The notes below the pieces were generated by a model. It was given only the letters and a program-made list of their open reading frames with translations, did no database searches and was not told where the DNA came from. The translations under genes were made by a program, and so were the position numbers. Below, in pieces: positions 48,874-60,750 of a DNA stretch of 64,000 bases; positions within the stretch are counted from its first letter, which is position 1; each line of letters opens with the position of its first letter. Location of the stretch: positions 88,542,001 through 88,606,000 of the forward strand of contig NC_134013.1 of assembly GCF_040712315.1 (NCBI RefSeq), written 5' to 3'. This DNA comes from Castanea sativa (taxonomy: Eukaryota; Streptophyta; Magnoliopsida; Fagales; Fagaceae).

Positions 48874-49331
48874 CAAATAGCATAATTTAAGGAAAAATTT
48901 AGGAGAAACGCAATTTGCCAAACTTATTTAGTTATGTAGCACTTTTTTTGGAGCTCAAGTTCTAAGGTTCTGTTTGAGAATAGTTTATTTAGTTGAAACT
49001 CACTGAAAGAATTGTAGATAAAAGTAAAAATTTGCTGAAATAGTACAATGAAATCTATGGATAATACCAAAAGGTGTAGTGGGACCCATGAATAGTAGCA
49101 AAAATTAGCTGAATAGTAGCAAAAATAAGTTAAATAGTAAAATAAACTAACTTTAAACTCTAATCTCAAACGCAACCTAAGTGAAACTCGAGTTCCAAGT
49201 ATTATGTTAGTCAGATTGCCATGTGAACCCATAATGTTTGAAACTTGAGTTTGACAAACTCGAGTTTCAAAAAAGATCTACATAACTAAATAAGTTTGGC
49301 AGGGTATATTTTTCCTAAAATATGCTATTTG
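48874..49331. mobile_element. Inverted-repeat MITE with nested element (copy B)
   Basis: Duplicate of the element at 21411-21876. The terminal caaatagcata and tatgctatttg are better preserved here, so the true ends lie slightly further out than copy A shows. Confidence 0.7.
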
Positions 49332-49431
49332 GCAGAAAATGCCAAAAAGAAAATTATAAAAATGTGAGATTGTCATGTATAACATGTATGAGAATAGAAT
49401 GAAGGACAATTGAATGAGAGGCAAATCTATT

Positions 49432-49560
49432 ATCAAACTTTAGCTTAATTAGTAAAATTTTTTGTTTTTGAATAAGAGATTTGTTGTTTGAACTTCATCT
49501 ACACCAAAAACCAATGATAAAGAGCAAATATCATGCCATAAGTTGAAATTTTATCATTAA
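49432..49560 (+). mobile_element. Degenerate SINE (copy B)
   Basis: Duplicate of the SINE at 21975-22110, with the same weak A- and B-box-like segments. Confidence 0.5.
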
Positions 49561-50355
49561 TTATGAAAATTAATGAAATGATTAAATTTCCATCTTTTAC
49601 TAAATATTTGAGGAACCGGAATTAAACTTTTTAATTGAATTGGTAGTAGAAACTCCAATTTGTGCACTACTATACAATCTAAACACTCGATTCCTAAAGC
49701 TATAAACAAACAGGGGCTATGAATGAATAGACTCAATCAAACCATTCATGAACAATTGGGGCTTAGGTAAATACAAAGATTATTTGTGTTTGTTTATTTC
49801 TAAACAAACACAGCTTGAACCTTTATTTTCAAACTTGTTCAATTACATTTGATTGGTAAAATAATTAAAATTAATTAAATAACTTTGTGATTAGTTGAGA
49901 ATTAGTGTTTAAAATAGGGATGCATGCATACGAATAAAAATGATGATTGGATAACAATAAAATTGTGGATAATCTGAAATTTATCAGAATTTATTTTGAG
50001 GGATTTATCCACAAGATAATTGTTCTTAAAAAGCCTAAGTTATCTAGAAAAGAGATAAAAAAAATCATAGCCAAAGGATGAAAACACATCTAGATATACG
50101 GATCGGTTAAAAAACCCTAGAAGAGGAGTCCAAATGACACTCGAACATGAAAGAGTGTTCGGAGTCCCGAGGGCAATTCAGCACTTTTGGAGTGCCAAAC
50201 GGCACTCTAAAAGGGCCGAATTTTCTCCTTGTGGGCTTTGGCCCAACGGCCTTTGGGTGATGATAAGGCACACCATTTTCGACCTTTTCACAAAAGGATG
50301 CGTCCAGATTCAAACCCTAATCATCTGAATCTATTTTTTAGAGTCCACTGACTTT

Positions 50356-50363
50356 TATAAATA
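50356..50363 (+). promoter_or_regulatory. TATA-like box followed by palindrome (copy B)
   Basis: Same TATAAATA plus gaggttgaacctc as in copy A at 22897. Confidence 0.35.
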
Positions 50364-50748
50364 GAGGTTGAACCTCATAATTTAACACCTTTTTTTACGC
50401 TTTGAGATGCATACGTTTTGAGAGTTAAAGATTGCTGATATTCTTTGATCCTCTCTGATGTTTGCTGCTAAAATTAGGGTTTTTAGGTTTCAAAGAGAAT
50501 TGAACCAATTTCTTTGAACCCTAGAACATCCTCTCAAGAACAAAGAGTGCTCATGCAATAGGTTGTTTCCTTCACCCTATCCTTTCTATGCTTCCTTTTA
50601 TGTTGATGAATGTTTATGTCTATAACATGAATAATTCGTAATTGTTTTGTTTAAAGCATGATTTTTCCCCATGTAATTGTTATAATCTTTTTCTTGAATG
50701 TCAATAATTTGCATGCGAACAATACTTTTTCTTAATATAAAAACAAAT

Positions 50749-51700
50749 CTAAGTTTCAGAATCTCTTAAAACCAGAGAATTAAGAACTTTCCTTTTATCG
50801 TGGATCTTCTTTGGGATGTGACCAAAAACTGAGTGGTTCCATCTTGATAACTTAGTAGCACATTGCTTGAGACCCTGTGAAAGGCCCTCAGGTGTGTTTG
50901 TGTCAAGGCATGAGTCCCAGAATCTTTCAATGAGCTCTTTACATTCCACCTTCTATGTCCACATTGCCTCAAAATGGAATTGACGCTTCTGCAGAGGTTG
51001 GGCAGTGAGGACATTAGAGATTAATAGGGCACAAGGGTTTGAGATGGAGTCTTTAAGATGGTGAACCATGGTGTTTGGGAAATGGTTACTCTAATCAGCA
51101 GTGGCAAGGGCTCTGTCTAGCCTCATGTAAATTCTGTCATTGCCTTCTTTCATGTTACACCATGTGAAGTCTGAGCCATTGTAACCAAGATCTTTGAAAT
51201 TGCAGGTTTTTATTACATGCCTAAAGCCATCCATTTGTTGTTGTGACCTTAATATCCCTCCTTGTTTCTCATTCATAGACAAGATTTCATTAAAAGCTCA
51301 TAGGCAGAGCCATGGGAGATGGTACCTATTGTTGAGTCTGTCAAGCAGCTTCCACGATTCGTTCCTTTGATTGGCATCAAGGTGCCCATAAAAACCTGTA
51401 ATCCTCCATTTAAAACCAGAATCAGATTCAGTGACAATAGCATCAATGTGATTTGGACCGTAGGTCATGATATCCAAATTAGTGTCTTTTGTCCATATCA
51501 TTGCTAATCCTCCACTTTGAACCTCACTAGCCACAAAGAGGTAGTTGAGGTGACTCATGGACCTTCTTCTCTTCTCCATCTTCTTCTTATTTAGCTTAGT
51601 CTCTACAAGGAAGACGATTTTGGGACTCCAACGTTGCATGAATTCACGCAACACTTTAACTGTTCGGGGGTTGGATTGGATTGTCTTACAGCTTGACGTA
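50749..51700 (-). pseudogene. LINE ORF2 endonuclease fragment (copy B)
   Basis: Duplicate of 23300-24260. Its N-terminal frame is intact for longer (118 codons at 51298-51654, through NQRNESWKLLDRLNNRYHLP), and DLGYNGSDFTWCNM and IYMRLDRALA follow. Later frameshifts and the absence of reverse transcriptase mark it as dead. Confidence 0.8.
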
Positions 51701-52015
51701 GTTGGCAGACAAATTTCTCAAAATTTTCTCTCTCTCCACTCTTTGTGACTCGCTCTCTCTCTCCCTCTGTTTCTCAAATTCTCTCAACCTTTCAATTTAA
51801 TCGAAATTTGTTTTAAACCGTGTGGGATAAACATTAAAGTTTAAAGTGTATGGGATAAACTTTAAAGTTTAAAGCCCTCAAACAGTGCAATGTGCGATAT
51901 TTTGCAACTTTTTAATTGTATAGGTGGCAGTTTTTTAAAATGGGTCTTTTTTCCTATGTGTTCGCATAGTCTTAATTGCAAGAAAAGGTTTCTACAATTA
52001 TATATAGTATATGAT

Positions 52016-52018
52016 ATA

Positions 52019-52060
<42 letters not shown>
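52016..52060. repeat. (TA)n microsatellite (copy B)
   Basis: About 20 TA units. Counterpart of 24626-24672. Confidence 0.9.
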
Positions 52061-52061
<1 letters not shown>

Positions 52062-52810
52062 TATAGATTTGGGGCATAATAAGGAACTATGTGTAGAGAA
52101 GGTAAGATGAGTAGATGAATTTGAGCATGTGTCACATACATTTATGACAAGTGTTAACACTTTGAATTTTAAGGTTTTGCTTGTTTGTTTGTACATAGGA
52201 AACTCGATCTTGCTCATAGAATAGCAAAATGGCCTGCTTGGTATAAGTCTAATGGGCATCTTTTCTCTTCCAAATTATAATTTTGTTTGAGAGGAATAAG
52301 ATGGGTTAGGACCTTTGATTGTTTAATTCTTTTTGTTTGGCTTAATAATATTTTTGGTTATATTGGAAAAATAGTGAGTCTTCCAATGTCCATAAGAAAG
52401 AAAAAATACTACGCGACCGCCAATTTTGCCTAGTAATTTAAACTTAACAACAAGTAAAACTTACCATGTAGTGCTCTTATACACTAAATGGGACACAAGG
52501 TTGACACTTGTTGTGCTTGTGTCTCCTCTAGTGCACAATAGCAGAGGAAGTAAGCCAAACCTAAACAATTTGTAAAAGTTACTTAGTAAGTTTTGAAGTT
52601 CTTTTAAGTAAAAGTTACTCAGCAGTGGAAGTAAGCTAATTTTTAATATCCATGAAAACTATCCTTTTCCCACTCAAAATTAAAAGGACAAGTTTCAAGC
52701 TGAATATGCTTGACTATGTTTTGAAGTATCTTTAATATTCACTAAAGTACACTTTTGACCCATAAAGTTTGAGGTTATTTTCATTTTGGCCATTTAAGTT
52801 TCAAAACAGA

Positions 52811-52890
52811 TTGAGGCCTTGGTATGATCGTAAGCACCTTTCACCAAAAACGACAGGTCACGGGTTCAAATTTGGGAATAACATCTCCAA
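52811..52890 (+). mobile_element. tRNA-related SINE fragment (copy B)
   Basis: A-box-like ttggtatgatcgtaagc and B-box-like gggttcaaatttggg, better conserved than in copy A. Confidence 0.55.
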
Positions 52891-53599
52891 TATATATATA
52901 TATATATATAGGGCTAAGTTCAAGTTATACTTGATGTAACTCTAAGTAATGTTACATTACTCAATAACTTATTATTGAATTCATATTTTGAAAATTCAAC
53001 TGTTGAATTACATGTTCTATATATTCTTAACATACATGCCAAATTTCATGCCGATCAAATGTAATTTGCTATTCGATCCATAAACTAATCTTTTATGCGT
53101 TATTTCAAACTACAAAAACTTGATTTTAAACAACTAATAGATGACATGTCTATTGATCTTTGATCACCCTGAAATTTTGCAAGCATGGAGAATATATGAA
53201 GATAGTATAATCTAATGGTGGATTTGTCAAAATTTACATTCAATTTAAAATTATTGGTTAGTGTAATATTACTTAAAGTTACATCAGGTATAATTTGTAT
53301 CCCAGAACACCTTCAAACCATGCAAAAGTGGAAGTTTTGTGCACTAGGTATGCCTCTTATAGTTGCAAAATTGTCATTTTGACCATTCATTTTTTATTCA
53401 ATTATCTATTTGGCCTTTCATGAAAATGGAAATTATAAAACATAAAGGATCAATATGAAACCTAGTCCAAACTTTAAAAGACAAAATGAAATAATTTTTT
53501 TTATTATATAAGATAGAAATTTTACTATAATATAATCTAAGTGTGTATGTGTGTGAAGGTCACTCTTAGAGACTTGAATTTTGACTATTGCCCTCATCA

Positions 53600-54059
53600 C
53601 CCCTCACCAGGAACGGAACTAGGATTTGAACATGGGGGTGGCCAAAGCTTGAAACAATTTTTTTTATTTTTTTTTATGAATATAAAAACTAACATCTATA
53701 TCATATTCAACAAAATACTACATATAAAATAAGTGTTTCTTAAACATCTGATATTATAAAAATATCAACAAAGTATGATGTATAAAATAAGTGTTTCTTA
53801 AACATTTCAACACAATTATTAAAATAGAACTCGATGCTATTCCAGAGGAGATCCAAAAATATATATATTTAAGAGTAAATCTTAATTTTCCAAATTAAAT
53901 ATGTATACCAGTTTTTTTTTTTAAATGGGGGCTATTAAGACCAAAATGTAAAATTTTAACACACACACAAACATATATATCCTAGTTTATTTTTTTGGGT
54001 GGGGGTGGGCGGGCTATAGCCCCCCCTGCCCCACTGTAGGTTCGTCACTGCCCTTCACC
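53600..54059. mobile_element. Copy-B-specific DNA transposon, 442 bp
   Basis: The insert at 53609-54050 is flanked by cccctcacc and cccttcacc (9 bp, one mismatch). Copy A has a single uninterrupted cccctcaccctacaag at about 26288-26303. Ends are weakly inverted: caggaacggaactagg against cagtgacgaacctaca. It is AT-rich with a G-rich end and has no coding capacity. The TSD length suggests hAT or Mutator type. Confidence 0.75.
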
Positions 54060-54593
54060 CTACAAGTACTTATATTTGTGAAGTAACCACCGCAAGAAGG
54101 ATGCGTGGTCGTTGAATGAAAATTTTGAAACATAAAGAGCCAATATGAAAACAATTCTAAACTTTATTGGACAAAATAAAAATTTTAAAACATAAATGAA
54201 AAAAAAAAAATCCCAAATTTTTAGAGGTGAACTGTATTTTAGTCTTACATTTTCCATTTCGCATTATGCATAGAAGCTTTATATTTATTTGCTAGGATCC
54301 AAGGGACAAATTTATGCGGAAATAAAAGGAATGTGGCGAATCCTGTGATTTTTTTTTTTTTTTTTTTTTTTGTGGTGAAAAGGGGAATTCATTAAAACTA
54401 AAAAATAAAGATCTCAGGACAAAGTATGTTCAGATACATCCCATTGAGTCATAAATACAAAGAATCTAATTATAGCTTGATCCCACAAGCTTGTCGGCAC
54501 GTCAATTCACTTCACGGTAGCCATGCTTGTCGCCACACTGACTCACATAACTACAATAATTTAATGGTGAGGCTGTAGAACCACAGAAGTAGT

Positions 54594-55505
54594 TAAATTT
54601 TAAGGATAATTACATTTTGTTTACACGTGGTTTGCCTCTAATTTGATATGTCTATCTGTGGTTTAAAGTTTGATATTTTGCCCACCTGTGGTTCCTACCG
54701 TTGCTCTGCCGTAATCCACCTCTGTTAAAATTAAGGGTAAATAGGTATTTTTACTCAAGTTTTATGTCTTTCTCCTCCCAAAACAAAAAATAGCACAAAA
54801 ATGCAAGAGAAAGAGATCAAAAAGTGATATTTGTCTCTCTCTCTCTCTCTATTCACACAAATCTTGAACACGAAGAACATACCCAAAAAAAAATCCAGAT
54901 CAACCTACACAAGATCACTGACTTAATGACTCAAATTTTCTAGTTTCTAAGAATATTGCACCTTTCACTGTTAACACTCAGCTCATGAGTGAGACGTACA
55001 ACATGAATAAAGTTACTTTGTAGTTGCTTTAAATCTTAAATTTATCTTCTTAATCCCTCTCTCCTTTTTTGGGTGAATATCAATTTTCATCTGTTTGCTT
55101 CCTCTCATCTCTCAATCTGACAGCACAAATCATGTAGAAGACCCACAAGGATCTAGGTTTATCCAAACAGGAAATTTATATCAACAAGTCATGTTGAAGA
55201 CCCACAAGGATTTGGGGAATTCATATCAACAGACAAGAAATTTATCCAAATAAAGAAGACCCACAAGGCCAAACTCAACTAGGACCTCCGCGACTTCATC
55301 TGAGTTCATCCGCCTTTGGGACCTCCGCAACTTCATCTGAGTTCATCTGCCTTTGGGACCACACGACCACTCGATCAATTCGCTTTGCGTTCTGAACAAC
55401 AGCAAGACCTCCGAGTTTTGCGCTTCGCTCACTGTGTTCCCACATAATCACTACCGATCTGGGTTTTCAACCATGGGTTTAAAGAGAGAGATAAAGATGA
55501 TGTGT

Positions 55506-55545
<40 letters not shown>

Positions 55546-56071
55546 CAGACATCAAGAGCTTGAACTGAGAGAGCCTTAAAGATCTGGGTTTTCGGCCGGT
55601 GGTGGTGGTAGCGGTGGTGTAATTAGTGTTCAACCTGTGAAGTTTATAGCTTTGTTGGTTATTTTGGATGATTTTTATGTTTTATAATTGATTTGGTTAG
55701 GTTTTGATTTACTGGATTTGAAGATGTTTGGGATGAAATTTTTTGTATTTAGTTGAATTTGTGTGTATGAGAAATGTTGGAAAAGAGAATATTTGAGCAC
55801 TGTGTTCTTCATTCAACGATGGGCTGGCTCACTCCTTCAAAGAAGGCATAGTCAATTGGGAAATTGTCATTACCATAAAGATTTAATTGAGTATATTTTG
55901 ATCTGTTTGAGATTTGATTTTTTACATATTTAGTGTTAGAGTAACGGCTGAGAGAGAGGTGGGTTACGGCAGAATAACGGTGGGCAAAGTGTCAAACTTT
56001 AAATCATAGATAAGCACATCAAATTAAAAACAAACCACAAATAAGTAAAATATAATTATCCCTAAATTTTA
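54594..56071. mobile_element. Mutator-like element (MULE), 1460 bp, copy B only
   Basis: The element at 54603-56062 is flanked by perfect 9-bp duplications taaatttta (54594-54602, 56063-56071). Terminal inverted repeats extend about 110 bp. Both ends share ggataatta.atttt, then tttaaagtttga, then tttgcccacc and gccgtaa.ccacctct. Copy A is unoccupied at about 32061-32072. Long inverted ends with a 9-bp duplication are diagnostic of Mutator-like elements. No transposase is seen. The interior, including ctcatctgagttcatc-type repeats (55297-55346) and a GA microsatellite, may be captured host sequence. Confidence 0.92.
55507..55542. repeat. (GA)n microsatellite inside the MULE
   Basis: About 17 GA units. 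Confidence 0.9.
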
Positions 56072-57337
56072 CAAAGAAAAGCTAGATCATGACAATCGAA
56101 GACAATGTATTCTTTGTTTGTTTCTCAAAAATCAAAAAAGAAAAGAAAATAATGTATTATTACAAAGGAAAGTCGGTAGATCATGTCCCAATTTCCGATA
56201 CCAGTTCCTCCTCCTAATTTTTTTCGGTCAATTATAGTAAATAGTACATGACAGTGCACGGTGCCGAATGGTTTGGGTCACGTGAACACCTACACTCTTG
56301 GTCTGACACAACTTGAATATTGAAGCTGGCCTGTTGGGGATTTTGTTGGGTAAACCACGTGCTAAACTACCTTAATAATTTCTATACATTTTGTTTTCGA
56401 AAATTTAGAGTTTAACTGAAAAGATTGGATAATTGCTCTACTGTCCCACAACAAGTCTTTTGGGTTAACGTGGGTGTCACGATTTTCGCAAAAAAATATT
56501 GAAATCTGTTCTGATGTGTTCTCAAAATATAACACTTAAAGTTTAGATAACTGGTCGCTAATTTATACTATGCACAAAAAAATTATTAATTATGAAAAAA
56601 AATTGAATAATGAATGTAGAATTTAAGCTATTACTTAAAAAAAATAATAATGAATGAAGAGTTTAAGCTATCACCTATGCAATTTTTTTTGGGCATTTCA
56701 GTTAGACTAAGCAATATGAATATGGTTATTATTTCTACAAATTTTGGGCTGAATTTTTTTCCCTGAATTGAAATAAAGTTATTTGTTTACTATTTTTTTT
56801 ATGTCGGAATTTATTTACTGTTATTGTTAAGTTAAAATATTTAAAAATGATCATTTGATTATATATTTAAAAGAAATATTTTTATAAAATAATGTAATGG
56901 CAGTTTTGTGAATAAAAAGGCATGTGATGTCATTGCAAATATGTATAATATTGTACACTTTTTTATAAATTTATGTAATATTATACCGATTTAATCTATA
57001 ATATAAATCCTAATTTACAATAACAGTACATGAGGGGTTGTTGAGAAGAACAGTACATGAACTTAATATACGAATATGTTGGTTTGTAGTACCAATAAAT
57101 AATGCAATTAAATATTTAAATGTCTTATAAAAAACGCAATTAATAAATGAAAAAAAGTTTAAAAAATTTAGAAGCAAATGAATGGTTGAAGCGTGGCCAC
57201 ATGTCCAACTTTTTCATGGAGAGTGGGTAGTGTCTGCCATATTGGTAGACAGCTTTATTGGATAGGACTTTTGATTTATTTGGGCACCAGTGACAGAAAG
57301 AAGAAAGGAAACGGGAGGAAATTTTCAGACTGCATAA

Positions 57338-57521
57338 GAGTTCAAATCTTCTGTTTTGTTTTTTTTGCTTCACTCTATATTTTATCAATAAAAATTTGTC
57401 ACGTATTTATCTAATTAATTAAATATTATTATTAATTAATAATTAGGTGAATACGTGGCAAGTTTTTATTGGTAGAATATAGAGAGGAGCAGAAAAAGTA
57501 GGACAGAAGATTTGAACTCCT
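57338..57521. repeat. Foldback element with about 85-bp arms
   Basis: agagttcaaatcttctg at the left is mirrored by cagaagatttgaactcc at the right. Between them tatcaataaaaatttgtcac is echoed by gtggcaagtttttattggta, and the centre is a short AT-rich attaatta stretch. The transcript would form a nearly complete hairpin. It looks like a palindromic MITE. Confidence 0.8.
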
Positions 57522-57584
57522 AGCATAGTAAGGGAGGACAATATAGTAAGTTAACACACGTATGAAACAAATTAATAAACTAGC

Positions 57585-58275
57585 ATCTTGAGTTTTTAAA
57601 ACTTGAGTTCAATTTTAAAACTCGAGTCTCGAAGACTCGCTTTGTACTGATGACTTGGACAGAAATGTGAAAAAATGCCACATAGATCTCGAGTCTCTTA
57701 GACTCGAGTTCTACCAAAGACACAGACTGCGAGCCCAACAGAACTTTGAAGAAGAGAGAAACTCAGTACCTAGAACAATGAAGAAGAGAAGAAGAGAGAA
57801 ACCTAACACCCAGAACGATGAAGAAGAGAGAAACCCAGAACAAAGGTGAAGAAAAACCCAGAAAATTAAACAACAAGAACAGAACGAAGATGAACCTAGT
57901 AGAAGAAGAATAGAACAAAGATGATGAAGAAACCCTAGAAGATGAAGAAACCCAGAACAATCTGACGATGAAGAACAGAGGGAAGAACAGAGGAAGAACC
58001 CAGAATGCTGGAGCTCCGATTGGACGATCTGCACAAAGAAGAATGATGGGTCTGACTCAAAAGAACACGAGGAAGACGAAGGATGATCTGAAAGGGAAAA
58101 ATGGTAGAACTCGAGTTTCTAAAACTCGAGTTCCACGCGAAAGGAAAAAATGGTGGAACTCGAGTTTCTAAAACTCGAGTTCCACGTGGAATTTTTTCCA
58201 TGACAGCTTCCACCGCTTGGGTTTCGAGTTTCAAAAACTCGAGTTTTACCATTAATCTCGAGTATTTGAAACTCC
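57585..58275. repeat. CTCGAG palindrome cluster
   Basis: Nine CTCGAG sites lie at 57621, 57688, 57703, 58110, 58125, 58159, 58174, 58238 and 58257. Three pairs are exactly 15 bp apart and form perfect palindromes, for example tggaactcgagttt, cta, aaactcgagttcca at 58154-58184. A related but degenerate gagtttgtcaaactcaag motif lies in the MITE arms at 21411-21876. Confidence 0.85.
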
Positions 58276-58851
58276 AGATGTCAGTTTTCCACTTTGTTTT
58301 GCAACAGGACAACTAACTATATTCTTAAAAAATTAAAGTTAAATGGAAAAAAAATTCAAGGAAACACCAAAGAAGAATAAACGCAGAAGAATGGAGAGGA
58401 AGGAAAAATTGGAAAAGAGAGAGTTGATCGCCTTTTAATAAGGAAGGAGGAGTATTAGGGAGAAACGGTGAGAAATAGATATTAAAATCAAAATTTTTGC
58501 TTTATAATATTGATGTTTTAAAAATAATGATGACATGAAAAATGGTAGGTGTTTCAAAAGTTTCGATTATATATATATATATATATAATTGAGAATTATG
58601 ACTCAAAGTACACCCTTAATTAAACACTTCTATTAAATACACTTTTATTTTGGGTCCTTACTGAGTATCAATTATAAATTCAAGACTAATTACGAAATTG
58701 AGTCTAATGAGTCTGTGAAAACAATAAGTAACCACTCCCATTTGTCAGGTCAGATTTATGGCAAAATTGTGGCAAAAGAAATACTAGTCCTAAAAACACT
58801 ATCAAGCTTTTCATAAATTCACTTCTCCCATTAGGTTCCTGTCTCCAACTT

Positions 58852-58858
58852 TATAAAG
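58852..58858 (+). promoter_or_regulatory. TATA box of SCPL gene 2
   Basis: TATAAAG in the same block as in gene 1. It is 87 bp from the start codon because of a longer T run in the 5' UTR (58911-58927). Confidence 0.7.
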
Positions 58859-58938
58859 TCCCGCACTTTATCACTACAGCAGCCAAAATTTTTCAGGCAC
58901 TACCTTTTGTTTTTTTTTTTTTTTTTTAGAGGTTAGCT

Positions 58939-59340
58939 ATGGTATCTCACATGCTATTTCCAAGGAAGGCCTGTAACACTGTCAGTCTGCCAAGATGGGC
59001 GTCTTTGCATTTGCTTCTTGTGTTAATTCTCTCAGCAAACACAGTTTACTCTGGCTCCATTGTCAAGTATCTGCCTGGTTTTGACGGTGAACTACCATTT
59101 AAACTCGAAACAGGGTAAGTTTTTTGAAGTTTGAACTGCATTTTGAGTGTAGAATATATAGGTTTGTTTCATTGCGAAAATTTTAATGGGTTTTCCGTTT
59201 CAGATACATAAGTGTGGGGGATTCTGAGCTATTCTACTACTTCATTGAGTCTCAAGGAAATCCTCAACAAGACCCTCTTTTTCTTTGGCTTACAGGAGGA
59301 CCTGGCTGTTCCTCTTTTTGTGGACTTGTCTATGAAATTG
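58939..59340 (+). CDS. Serine carboxypeptidase-like protein, gene 2, first two exons
   Basis: Exons 58939-59114 and 59204-59340 have the same lengths and splice sites as exons 1-2 of gene 1. They encode 104 residues including the signal peptide and the [10 protein letters not shown] oxyanion motif. Against gene 1 there are five replacements: F3S, R24H, V25L, F31L and I100L. Exon 3, which would lie within 2.3 kb by analogy, is not found before the window ends, because intron 2 holds other insertions and a gypsy element of over 4 kb. The catalytic Ser, Asp and His exons may lie beyond the element or may be lost, so this could be a pseudogene. Confidence 0.85.
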
Positions 59341-59476
59341 GTACCCTGATTTCTCTCTGTTCTTGCTTTCATTGCAACCATTTAGGACTCAACTCTTTTC
59401 GATATTTTAACTAGAATTGGAAATTAACATTTGCACATGGTTGATGCAAACTTGCATTACAAGCCTTCTGTTTCAA

Positions 59477-59584
59477 TCAATGAATACCATTTTAAAATCC
59501 GTTTCCATTTCTTTATTAGAATGAAATATTTTGGTACCGACCAATTTCGAATACCGTTTTGAAAACCATTTTGAAATTATTGCT

Positions 59585-59623
<39 letters not shown>

Positions 59624-59969
59624 TTATCTATACTATTATTTAAGGGGCTTCTTCTTTTTGGATTCATCATTTTTTTAATTCAAAAATGCCTCTATATTCC
59701 TATGTTTAAGTAGAGATAAAATTACAGGATAATCTGGTAAAAATGCAACTCTAACTTCTACTAAAACATTACCTAAAAAATATGACAATTTTTCTATTAA
59801 TTTTTAAATTACTTTATCCACTTATAAATTAAAATTTCAAAATAAAAATTATATATATAAAATTTAAAAAACACAATTTTTTCTACAAAATAGACCACTA
59901 AAATAAATTGTTAATTTTTAAATTTCTTTATCCACTTATAAATTAGATTTTTAAAATAAAAATTATATA
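59477..59969 (+). other. Unclassified insertion in SCPL2 intron 2
   Basis: Sequence foreign to copy A, starting after the shared ctgtttcaat. It includes a (TA)n run (59588-59620). It also has tctatactattatttaaggg at 59627-59646, which resembles the TC..TA start of plant Helitrons. A duplicated AT-rich segment (ctttatccacttataaatta at 59812 and 59930) follows. Class uncertain. Confidence 0.4.
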
Positions 59970-60637
59970 TGATAGGATACTGATTTTGCCTATCTTAAAG
60001 TCGTCCATATAGGTCGTCCGTAACCCAGCTAGAATTGTAAGCACCCTCGAAAACCTACCTGTAACTACCTCGTCCAAGGAGGAAGAGCCTTGGACGAGGT
60101 AAGTGCGACCAGAGAATGAGGCACTCGTCTAGAGTGCTGACAAGCTCGTCTTGAAGGAATTCGACCGCTAGACGGGACGACCCCTATTCATGTGCCAAAA
60201 TACACTCGACGAGGGAATGCTAGGACGAGGGTATCATACTTAGGAAAATCTCCGAATATAATGTGATAATTCTTTATTCCACGCATAACTGCCGGGTATC
60301 CGTTGTGAAATAGAAGAATAACTCCTAAACAGTTATGGGAGTTACGTTTAATCCTTGCGCTTCCTTGAATCCAGGGGAGGTTCCAATTTCGATAACCGTC
60401 TATTAGAACACTATATAAACGCTTATTCAGACAAAGCAAAAGTACGTTTTGATTTGCTCCCAAAAAGTTGGAACTCCAAAAATATAGAGAGAAAAACTAA
60501 CTTTGCCATCGGAGGGTTCTTGGCCAGCAGCCCCGGTCACCTTTGATCGCTTTTCTTTCTTTTTTTAGGCCGTTGAGAGAGCAAGTGGTCCTTTCAAGTT
60601 CGAAGCATCCATCCTACTGATTTTATTTGCATCATCA
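59970..60637 (+). repeat. Gypsy 5' LTR
   Basis: 668 bp, richer in CG than its surroundings and with many tcgtc/gacga motifs (for example 60060-60100). The neighbouring introns are AT-rich, so base composition marks it as foreign. Confidence 0.85.
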
Positions 60638-60750
60638 GTTGGCGCCGTCTGTGGGGAAAGATAAGAAAACAAACAAGCACTGTTCACTGTTCTTTTCATT
60701 CGACTGTGTTTTTGTTGTCAAGGATTAGCCTTTCCCAGAAAAAAGGCTAA

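Larger units (their letters stand above)
56553..58589. other. Copy-B-only block upstream of SCPL gene 2
   Basis: Copy A has only about a dozen bases (near 32473-32484) between flanks that are 2 kb apart here. The block is AT-rich at first (56553-57140). It then holds a foldback (57338-57521), a purine-rich GAAGAA-type stretch (57745-57975) and the CTCGAG palindrome cluster (57585-58275). No gene is recognised. A single composite transposon is possible, but I could not define its ends. Confidence 0.6.
48450..59477. repeat. Segmental duplication, copy B
   Basis: Starts with the last about 170 bp of the R repeat and follows copy A to base 33542. At 59477 the two copies diverge within SCPL intron 2. 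Copy-B-only insertions are listed separately. In the R tail it is closer to R1 (agtcccctttaccctcagtg) than to R2 (agtcctttttaccctcggtg). Confidence 0.93.

Noticed and set aside
48652..48921. Minus-strand 89-codon frame with a hydrophobic start, also seen at 21222-21416
   Set aside because: It overlaps the MITE arm and is shared only because of the segmental duplication. No recognised family, and the start differs between copies.
57711..58312. Several overlapping Ser/Cys- or Glu/Lys-rich frames
   Set aside because: They arise from the purine-rich GAAGAA stretch and the CTCGAG palindromes; no domain or start context.
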